Assembly (NCBI GenBank): GCA_009698975.1
Contig: WLPB01000058.1
Location: 1-6,955, forward strand
Direction of reading: 5' to 3'
DNA: 6,955 nucleotides
DNA from: Actinomycetota bacterium
GTDB taxonomy: Bacteria; Actinomycetota; Actinomycetes; Nanopelagicales; Nanopelagicaceae
Shown here one piece after another: positions 1 to 4,558 of the stretch. The notes below the pieces were generated by a model. It was not told the DNA's origin and searched no databases. It worked only from the letters and a program-made list of their open reading frames with translations. Made by a program: the position numbers and the translations under genes. How positions within the stretch are numbered: the stretch's first letter is position 1; each line of letters starts with the position of its first letter.

Positions 1-888
1 AGCAATCAATTTGTTTGAGGTAAGTCCGAGCGTTGAGTAAGCAACTGCAAATGCAACCAAGCCAACTGCATAGACAATTTTCGGCGAGAACTTATCCGCG
101 AGGTAACCTCCAGGAAAAGCGAAAATAACTGTGACAAAACTAAATAGCGCATACGAAGCAACAACCTGGCTAACCGTAAAATCTAAATCATAGAGGCGAA
201 GTAGAAGTAAGGCGTCGGGGATATTTGATAACTGAATAAGTGCAAGGATTGCGATTGTTTTCTTCATTGGTTTTGGAAGACGGGTCTTCTCGATGCGAAC
301 TTCTTGCTTACTCTTCGTGGCACGAATCTCTCGAAGAGAGAGCGTCAATATTGCAGAGAGCGCTGCGGGAATAAGTGCCCATTGCGCAACAGATCGCACA
401 TCGTCATTGAGTAGCGCCAATGCACCAAGAGCAATGAGTGGCCCAAGAACTGCTCCGATGTTATCGCCGGTGCGATGAAATCCAAATGCTTTTCCCAAAT
501 GTTCCCTTGGAACGCTGTCATGTATTAGTGCATCTCGAGGCGCACTACGTAATCCTTTTCCTATTCGGTCTGTTACTCGACCTGCGAATATGTAGCCCCA
601 AGCGGTACCAAAAATGACAAGAGCTTTTCCGATTCCAGCGAGACTATAGCCCGCAAGAACAAACCTCTTTCGCCCAAGTTCATCGCTCTTCCGACCGGCA
701 TAAATTTTAGTAAATCCAGCAGCGGCTTCAGCGCACCCTTCAATTAAACCAAGAGCAATAGGTGCTCCGCTTACGACACCGGCAGTGACAAGTAAAGGTA
801 AAAGCGGGTAGAGAAGTTCGCTAGCAGCATCTTGAGCAAGTGAGACAAGAGTCAGAATTACTAGGTTTCGACTCAGCCACTTTTTCAA
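1..888 (-). CDS. MFS transporter, C-terminus beyond window edge
   Basis: Translating the minus strand gives 296 residues open to the left edge, so roughly the last quarter of a usual ~400-residue major facilitator transporter is missing. It would be an integral inner-membrane secondary transporter; the substrate cannot be told. The N-terminus carries DAASELLYPLLP (residues 20-31), the start typical of one MFS subfamily. A loop 2-3 motif A-like GRKSDELGRKR lies at 65-75, then DRIGKGLRSAPRDALI at 107-122 and a GFHRTGDNIGAVLGP stretch at 136-150. A second motif A-like GGYLADKFSPK at 260-270 opens the C-terminal half. The start is TTG at 888-886, preceded by AGGAAG with 8 nt spacing; no better in-frame start precedes the conserved N-terminus. 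It begins 2 nt after the stop of the TrmH-family gene, so the two are probably co-transcribed. Hydrophobic segments alternate with short charged loops throughout. MFS assignment is secure; function is unknown. Confidence 0.85.
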   Translation of the reverse strand, partial: MKKWLSRNLVILTLVSLAQDAASELLYPLLPLLVTAGVVSGAPIALGLIEGCAEAAAGFTKIYAGRKSDELGRKRFVLAGYSLAGIGKALVIFGTAWGYIFAGRVTDRIGKGLRSAPRDALIHDSVPREHLGKAFGFHRTGDNIGAVLGPLIALGALALLNDDVRSVAQWALIPAALSAILTLSLREIRATKSKQEVRIEKTRLPKPMKKTIAILALIQLSNIPDALLLLRLYDLDFTVSQVVASYALFSFVTVIFAFPGGYLADKFSPKIVYAVGLVAFAVAYSTLGLTSNKLIA

Positions 889-890
889 AG

Positions 891-1541
891 TTAGGACTTC
901 CTAGGCAGATGTTGCAGAGCCCAGTGATACATCGCGATTGCACCAGCAGCTGATGCATTCATTGAACGCGTCGAACCATATTGTTCGATTGCATAGAGCA
1001 CTGAACAGATCTCAATTGCTTCATCAGACATTCCCGCACCTTCTTGCCCGAAGAAGAGGACACAACTTTCGGGAAGTTCTGAGCCTTCTAAGTTGCGAGA
1101 TGTAGGGACATTATCAATTCCGATAATTGGGATGTCATTTTCACTGCACCACAGCGCAAAGTCAGCGACAGTGGGATGATGAATGACTGTGAGGTATTTG
1201 TCGGTCACCATTGCTCCGCGCTTGTTCCAATCGCGCTTACCAACGATATGAACGGCTGATGCATTAAATGCATTCGCAGTGCGCACTACCGAGCCAATAT
1301 TTAAGTCGTGCTGCCAATTTTCAATTGCAATCTGCAATTTATGTCGCTTAGTGTTGAGGTCTGCCACGATTGCAGGCACTGACCAGTAACGGTAGTGATC
1401 TAGGACATTGCGCCTATCCCCGTTTTCCAATAACTCAGGGTCGTACTGCGCCCCTTCTGGCCACGGCTTGGGATGCGGACCAACTCCAACAACAGGGAAA
1501 AATTCACCCGGTCCTATCTCAGCAGGTGTCTTAATCTCCAT
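891..1541 (-). CDS. TrmH/SpoU-family RNA 2'-O-ribose methyltransferase
   Basis: This 216-residue protein is a SPOUT-fold enzyme predicted to transfer a methyl group from S-adenosylmethionine to a ribose 2'-OH in tRNA or rRNA in the cytoplasm. All three SpoU motifs are visible. Motif 1 is NIGSVVRTAN at 81-90, with the conserved Asn81 and Arg87. Motif 2 is LFFGQEGAGM at 162-171, with Glu167. Motif 3 is STRSMNASAAGAIAMY at 190-205, with Ser193 and Asn195. These form the trefoil-knot cofactor site. The N-terminal GPHPKPWP...YDPELL region and the NKRGAMVTDKY stretch resemble, from memory, the mycobacterial SpoU protein (Rv3366 type), so the target base is uncertain. Length fits the family. ATG at 1541-1539 has no Shine-Dalgarno but has a -10-like TAGAGT 6 nt upstream, suggesting a leaderless mRNA. 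It heads a unit with the downstream MFS gene. The family is clear; the specific substrate is not. Confidence 0.92.
   Translation of the reverse strand: MEIKTPAEIGPGEFFPVVGVGPHPKPWPEGAQYDPELLENGDRRNVLDHYRYWSVPAIVADLNTKRHKLQIAIENWQHDLNIGSVVRTANAFNASAVHIVGKRDWNKRGAMVTDKYLTVIHHPTVADFALWCSENDIPIIGIDNVPTSRNLEGSELPESCVLFFGQEGAGMSDEAIEICSVLYAIEQYGSTRSMNASAAGAIAMYHWALQHLPRKS
897..902 (-). promoter_or_regulatory. Shine-Dalgarno of the MFS gene
   Basis: AGGAAG reads on the minus strand inside the last codons of the TrmH-family gene, 8 nt before TTG at 888-886. It decides the unusual TTG start and implies translation from a shared transcript. Confidence 0.65.
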
Positions 1542-1547
1542 GGAAGC

Positions 1548-1553
1548 ACTCTA
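1548..1553 (-). promoter_or_regulatory. -10 element for the TrmH-family gene (leaderless)
   Basis: TAGAGT on the minus strand fits TANNNT and is separated by exactly 6 nt from the ATG at 1541-1539, so transcription would start on the A of ATG. No Shine-Dalgarno is present and no convincing -35 is seen. It shares two base pairs (1552-1553) with the opposing -10 of the next gene. Confidence 0.55.
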
Positions 1554-1557
1554 AACT
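1552..1557 (+). promoter_or_regulatory. -10 element for the four-helix membrane gene (leaderless)
   Basis: TAAACT fits TANNNT and lies 6 nt before the ATG at 1564, which would then be the first transcribed base. There is no Shine-Dalgarno before this ATG and no clear -35. It overlaps the opposing -10 at 1548-1553. Confidence 0.55.
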
Positions 1558-1563
1558 AATGGC

Positions 1564-1914
1564 ATGGAGAAGATATTTAATATCGCATTAGCAGTCCACG
1601 TCATTAGCATCCTTGGAATCCTCGGATTGCTTCTCTCGCAGGTTCAAAAGAGCCCACGAAAGCTCAACTCAGGTGTAATTCATGCGGGCCTTACAGCTTT
1701 TGTAGCCGGAATCGTCATGGTCAGCGTCTTCACTGATGCTAATCCAGGCGAAGAGCTCAACCATTTCAAAATCGGAATCAAGTCACTCGTCTTAGTAGGC
1801 ATACTCTTTTTGGGGTATCGCAATGCGAAGAAAGAATTTATCAAGAATTGGGTCTGGGGCCTGATGCTCGGACTTACAGTCCTTAACGTAATAATTGCAG
1901 TCGGCTGGAAGTAA
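1564..1914 (+). CDS. Small four-helix integral membrane protein, function unknown
   Basis: I do not recognise this 116-residue protein. Four hydrophobic segments are apparent, at about residues 5-26, 37-56, 69-85 and 96-114, joined by short loops with basic residues (KSPRK after helix 1, RNAKKE after helix 3). It should sit in the cytoplasmic membrane. Histidines occur in helix 1 (His12) and at the ends of helix 2 (His41) and helix 3 (His67), but nothing shows that they bind a cofactor. The ATG at 1564 is preceded by a -10-like TAAACT at 6 nt and no Shine-Dalgarno, so it probably heads a leaderless transcript. The carboxypeptidase gene starts 4 nt after its stop, so the two very likely form an operon and the protein may act at the cell envelope. 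That functional link is inferred from position only. Coding reality is supported by the consistent membrane-protein composition and the tight fit between neighbours. Confidence 0.85.
   Translation: MEKIFNIALAVHVISILGILGLLLSQVQKSPRKLNSGVIHAGLTAFVAGIVMVSVFTDANPGEELNHFKIGIKSLVLVGILFLGYRNAKKEFIKNWVWGLMLGLTVLNVIIAVGWK
1907..1911 (+). promoter_or_regulatory. Shine-Dalgarno deciding the GTG start of the carboxypeptidase
   Basis: GGAAG ends 7 nt before GTG at 1919. It favours that start over the in-frame TTG at 1895, which would overlap the upstream gene by 20 nt and place eight polar residues before the signal peptide. Confidence 0.6.
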
Positions 1915-1918
1915 TTCT

Positions 1919-3118
1919 GTGCTCAGAAGGCCTGCGTTACTTCTGTGTTTATCACTAGCAGTATCGCTAGTAACGCAGCCTTCTGCAAGTGCATCAGATT
2001 TCTCTTCTGCTGCTTCCGCATTTTCACAATTATCTAAAAGCTCAACTCTTGCCAACCCCGCAGTTATGGTCCTTGATAAATTAACAGGCGAGGTTGTCTA
2101 TCAAAATAATGCATCATCGCCTCGCAAACCTGCTTCGGTATTGAAAATACTTACCGCCGCAGCTGCCTACACTCATCTCTCACCGACTGATTCATATACA
2201 ACTTCGCTATGGCAAGGCTTAGATAGCAAGACCGTTGTCATACAAGGCGGCCTTGACCCGTGGATTAGTTATGATCATAAAGTCGCCACCAAGATGAAGA
2301 GAACATCGCTCAGCGCAATCCAGTGGAGCGCCATTGAGTACCTGCAAGAAAACAACTCTGATTCTTTGCAGGGCACTCGAATCCTCTATAACAATCTCTT
2401 CCCGCAAGATATTGCAGTAATAAAAAAATATCTCAAATTCCGTAAGGTTGATATTGAGCTTAAGAAGAGCACCTCTAAAGCCGCTGTTAATCAATCGACC
2501 GCTCTCATCACAACATCGCAATCTCCCCAATTGAGTCGAATTATTGATTGGGCGCTGACCTGGAGCGATAATTTGCTCTCAGATCGAATCGCACGTGCGG
2601 CAGCTGATAGCGCCGGTTTTACCCGTGATTTTGCTGGCGTTCAACGCACCTTTAAGAAGCTACTGACCGACTTCAATATAGATGCGAGTGGATTAGTAGT
2701 AAAAGATGGAAGCGGGCTATCAAAAGCGAATCGCCTCACGGCAGTTCAGGCTGCTCAACTTTTGTTGGCGCTTTCAAAAGATGCAAAGTTTGAGCCGCTA
2801 CTGAGAGGCCTGCCTATCGGGGGAGTTACAGGAACCCTCACTGATCGCTTTCTTGAAACCGCACCTTCAGCGGTAGGGCTTGTTCGTGCAAAGACCGGCA
2901 CCCTCAATGGAACTACCAATCTTGCGGGGTTCGTTGAATCCGGAGAACATGAATATATATTTGTAATAATTTCAGATCAACATAGTAAGAGCTACACCGT
3001 CACAAAAAGAGTTCGAGCAACGGTAGATAGAATCTTAGGAAAGATTGCTAATCCACTGCTGCCCGAAATTCCCGTACTTCCTCCGATAGAAGAGAGTGCG
3101 ACAGTAATTACGCCTTAG
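1919..3118 (+). CDS. dacB: D-alanyl-D-alanine carboxypeptidase/endopeptidase, PBP4 type (peptidase S13)
   Basis: This 399-residue secreted penicillin-binding protein is predicted to remove the terminal D-Ala from, or cut crosslinks in, peptidoglycan outside the membrane. Numbering is from the GTG at 1919. A signal peptide spans about residues 1-25 (LRRP, a hydrophobic core, then PSASA before SDF). The serine acylation motif is PASVLK, with Ser73 and Lys76. The second motif is SDN at 216-218, within TWSDNLL. The family DGSGLS occurs at 263-268, and the KTG triad within RAKTGT at 325-327. The tail is proline-rich (PLLPEIPVLPP). Only about 143 residues separate the nucleophile from SDN, against roughly 245 in classical PBP4s, so the inserted domains look reduced. 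GTG is preferred because of GGAAG at 7 nt and the clean signal peptide; an in-frame TTG at 1895 is the alternative. It follows the four-helix gene by 4 nt and overlaps the convergent neighbour by 4 bp. Confidence 0.92.
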   Translation: MLRRPALLLCLSLAVSLVTQPSASASDFSSAASAFSQLSKSSTLANPAVMVLDKLTGEVVYQNNASSPRKPASVLKILTAAAAYTHLSPTDSYTTSLWQGLDSKTVVIQGGLDPWISYDHKVATKMKRTSLSAIQWSAIEYLQENNSDSLQGTRILYNNLFPQDIAVIKKYLKFRKVDIELKKSTSKAAVNQSTALITTSQSPQLSRIIDWALTWSDNLLSDRIARAAADSAGFTRDFAGVQRTFKKLLTDFNIDASGLVVKDGSGLSKANRLTAVQAAQLLLALSKDAKFEPLLRGLPIGGVTGTLTDRFLETAPSAVGLVRAKTGTLNGTTNLAGFVESGEHEYIFVIISDQHSKSYTVTKRVRATVDRILGKIANPLLPEIPVLPPIEESATVITP

Positions 3119-3588
3119 TCGTCATCCCCATCATGTCCTCTTCGACCTTTATGGTCGTCATCTTCGTCATCATCATCGTCACCGTACTCATCATCATCTT
3201 CGCCACCAGTTGGCGGCAACATAATCGGTGGTGTGGGAGTAGTAGTTGAATTCTTTACCGTGGGTGAAACCTGAGTACTTTGGTTGCCACCTTGAGGACT
3301 TACCGTAGGGGTTGGATCAAGAGTTGCCTCAGGAGTTACATCAACCGATGCAGCAGGAGAAGATGTGGTTTGGCTCACTGATGTGCTCGCACTTTGCTCA
3401 CTTGATGCATTAGCAAAAAATGCGCCAGTTGCGATCAGTGCGCCACTGACAAGAACCGCCATTGCAGGCAAGACCTTGTTGACCTTTGCTACCCGCGCAG
3501 ATGGAGCATCTCCGCTGATCAGCTCAAACCACTCGGGTTTCTCTGGCGTTGCATGTGGTGTCACGTTTACTCCTTCATTCGGAGTCAT
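3115..3588 (-). CDS. Membrane-anchored protein with Thr/Ser/Pro linker and Asp-rich tail, function unknown
   Basis: I do not recognise a named family for this 157-residue protein. Residues 1-38 are polar and probably cytoplasmic. One hydrophobic helix runs from about 39 to 59 (VLPAMAVLVSGALIATG...). A low-complexity Ser/Thr/Pro/Gln linker covers about 62-122. After LPPTG at 124-128, a tail of 28 residues (130-157) contains 18 Asp or Glu. This layout suggests a single-pass protein displaying an acidic, possibly cation-binding tail outside the membrane; that role is inference. LPPTG matches the sortase LPXTG pattern, but no hydrophobic segment or basic tail follows, so anchoring by sortase is doubtful. 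ATG at 3588-3586 has a strong AAAGGAG at 6 nt; a second in-frame start, GTG at codon 9, also has its own Shine-Dalgarno. It diverges from ctaB and converges on dacB with stop codons overlapping. Confidence 0.75.
   Translation of the reverse strand: MTPNEGVNVTPHATPEKPEWFELISGDAPSARVAKVNKVLPAMAVLVSGALIATGAFFANASSEQSASTSVSQTTSSPAASVDVTPEATLDPTPTVSPQGGNQSTQVSPTVKNSTTTPTPPIMLPPTGGEDDDEYGDDDDDEDDDHKGRRGHDGDDD
3118..3201 (-). repeat. GAT/GAC/GAA-rich low-complexity tract encoding the acidic tail
   Basis: The last 28 codons of the minus-strand gene are mostly GAT, GAC and GAA, seen on the plus strand as runs of ATC, GTC and TTC triplets. It is an imperfect trinucleotide repeat of the kind that can change length by slippage; in-frame changes would lengthen or shorten the acidic tail. 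Confidence 0.7.
3562..3576 (-). promoter_or_regulatory. Second internal Shine-Dalgarno and GTG start in the acidic-tail gene
   Basis: GAAGGAG at 3576-3570 stands 5 nt before an in-frame GTG at 3564-3562 (codon 9). It would give a product eight residues shorter, with the membrane helix unchanged. It resembles the primary initiation site just upstream. Confidence 0.4.
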
Positions 3589-3594
3589 GGGTGA

Positions 3595-3601
3595 CTCCTT
3601 T
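3595..3601 (-). promoter_or_regulatory. Shine-Dalgarno of the acidic-tail gene
   Basis: AAAGGAG on the minus strand, 6 nt before ATG at 3588-3586, is the strongest ribosome-binding site in the window. It implies a leadered mRNA, unlike the other transcription-unit heads here. Confidence 0.75.
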
Positions 3602-3611
3602 CAATAAGTAA

Positions 3612-3617
3612 AAAGTA
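3612..3617 (-). promoter_or_regulatory. Possible -10 element for the acidic-tail gene
   Basis: TACTTT fits TANNNT and would give a leader of roughly 15-20 nt carrying the AAAGGAG site. No -35 is convincing and the surrounding DNA is AT-rich, so a chance match is quite possible. Confidence 0.3.
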
Positions 3618-3641
3618 AGCCCTCTGCCTGAGAAAGGACTG

Positions 3642-3661
3642 GGAAGCTCGGTGTAACTTCC
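3642..3661. repeat. Inverted repeat GGAAG-N10-CTTCC in the divergent gap
   Basis: Perfect 5-bp arms at 3642-3646 and 3657-3661 lie where the -35 of the ctaB promoter would fall and upstream of the acidic-tail gene. It could be an operator, but such short arms occur by chance. Confidence 0.25.
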
Positions 3662-3675
3662 ATAGAAAAGGCCAT

Positions 3676-3681
3676 TAGGCT
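3676..3681 (+). promoter_or_regulatory. -10 element for ctaB (leaderless)
   Basis: TAGGCT fits TANNNT and ends 6 nt before the GTG start at 3688. No Shine-Dalgarno precedes the GTG. It supports both a leaderless transcript and the choice of GTG as start. Confidence 0.55.
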
Positions 3682-3687
3682 AAGCGT

Positions 3688-4557
3688 GTGAGCATCCTTC
3701 GGGCCTATATAGACCTTATGAAGCTACGCGTGGTCGAACTTTTAGTCATCACCACAGTTCCAGCCGTTGTTTTAGCTGAGCAAGGGTTTCCTTCGCTTTC
3801 ACTCCTCGGATGGACACTCCTTGGTGGCACCCTCGCAGCTGGCTCTGCCAACGCATTTAATATGGTGATCGAATCCGAGAGCGATAAGTTGATGAAGCGC
3901 ACAGCTAAGCGCCCGCTAGTTACCGGAGTAATTTCACGCACGCATGCAGCAATATTTGCAACACTAGTTGGCCTGCTCTCACTATTAATTTTCTATTGCT
4001 TTACGACTCCGCTTGCAACACTGCTGACAGCAATTGCAATCGGATATTACGTCGGGATTTATACAATCGCTCTCAAGCCAAATACCTCACAGAACATTGT
4101 CTGGGGTGGCGCTGCCGGATGTATGCCAGTACTCATTGGTTGGGCAGCGGTCACTAATTCACTTACCTTAGTCCCGGTCGCATTCTTCATGGTTATTTTC
4201 TTCTGGACTCCACCGCACTTCTGGGCTCTTGCCATCAAATATAAAGATGATTACTCCGCTGCTGGAATTCCAATGTTGCCATCGGTCGCAACTCGCGCAA
4301 GTGTTATTGGGCAAATGTGGTTTCATACAATTGCAATGGTGCTTTGCTCGACCGCACTCATTCAGCTAGCAGAACTTCCAGTTTGGTCACTTCTGCTTAC
4401 AGTTGCACTCGGGGCAGTCTTTACTTTTCAACTTTTTGCACTCAAAGAGAACTCAGATAATTACAACAAAGTCGCTGGAGCTATCTTTCACTGGTCAATT
4501 ACCTACTTGACCTTGTTATCAATCTTGCTCGTTGTTGCTCAGCTCTTAAGTGCTTGA
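3688..4557 (+). CDS. ctaB: Protoheme IX farnesyltransferase (haem O synthase)
   Basis: This 289-residue UbiA-family membrane enzyme transfers a farnesyl group from farnesyl diphosphate to haem b, making haem O for terminal oxidase assembly. The first prenyl-binding motif is N58-MVI-E62-SES-D66 followed by KLMKRTAKRPLVTG; the family form is NxxxDxxxD, so the first Asp is Glu here. Next comes YTIALKPNTSQNIVWGG at 125-141 with the GWAAV stretch at 151-155. The signature WTPPHFWALAIKYKDDY at 173-189 and AGIPMLP at 192-198 follow, the second Asp-rich region being D187-D188. Seven to nine hydrophobic segments fit the family, as does length. The start is GTG at 3688, with a -10-like TAGGCT 6 nt upstream and no Shine-Dalgarno. 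Its 3' end overlaps metZ, on the other strand, by 19 bp. No cytochrome oxidase genes lie in this window. Identification is firm. Confidence 0.96.
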   Translation: MSILRAYIDLMKLRVVELLVITTVPAVVLAEQGFPSLSLLGWTLLGGTLAAGSANAFNMVIESESDKLMKRTAKRPLVTGVISRTHAAIFATLVGLLSLLIFYCFTTPLATLLTAIAIGYYVGIYTIALKPNTSQNIVWGGAAGCMPVLIGWAAVTNSLTLVPVAFFMVIFFWTPPHFWALAIKYKDDYSAAGIPMLPSVATRASVIGQMWFHTIAMVLCSTALIQLAELPVWSLLLTVALGAVFTFQLFALKENSDNYNKVAGAIFHWSITYLTLLSILLVVAQLLSA

Positions 4558-4558
4558 G
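4538..4558. other. Imperfect stem-loop covering both stop codons of ctaB and metZ
   Basis: CTCA (4538-4541) pairs with TGAG (4555-4558), GC with GC inside it, around a CTTAAG core, with one bulge and one mismatch. Being nearly palindromic it could form in either transcript. No T-run follows directly, so terminator activity is only a possibility. Confidence 0.25.

Noticed and set aside
1895..1918. Earlier TTG start for dacB at 1895
   Set aside because: It would overlap the upstream gene by 20 nt and add eight polar residues before an otherwise ideal signal peptide; GTG at 1919 has GGAAG at 7 nt.
1792..2055. Minus-strand open frame of 87 codons
   Set aside because: It lies antisense to the four-helix gene and the dacB signal peptide, has no family resemblance, no ribosome-binding site noted and no neighbours on its strand.
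2219..2530. Minus-strand open frame of 103 codons inside dacB
   Set aside because: It is entirely antisense to a well-supported gene with intact motifs, and its protein is compositionally odd.
3143..3157. CGACC-TTTAT-GGTCG hairpin 25 nt after the dacB stop as a terminator
   Set aside because: The stem is only 5 bp, no T-run follows, and the bases are explained by coding of the acidic tail.
3205..3219. LPPTG as a sortase anchoring signal
   Set aside because: A sortase signal needs a following hydrophobic segment and a basic end; here an acidic tail follows, and the helix lies before the motif.
4493..4512. GGTCAA-N8-TTGACC hairpin downstream of metZ inside ctaB as a terminator
   Set aside because: The 6-bp stem is perfect, but no T-run follows on the minus strand and it lies in a membrane-helix coding stretch; chance is likely.
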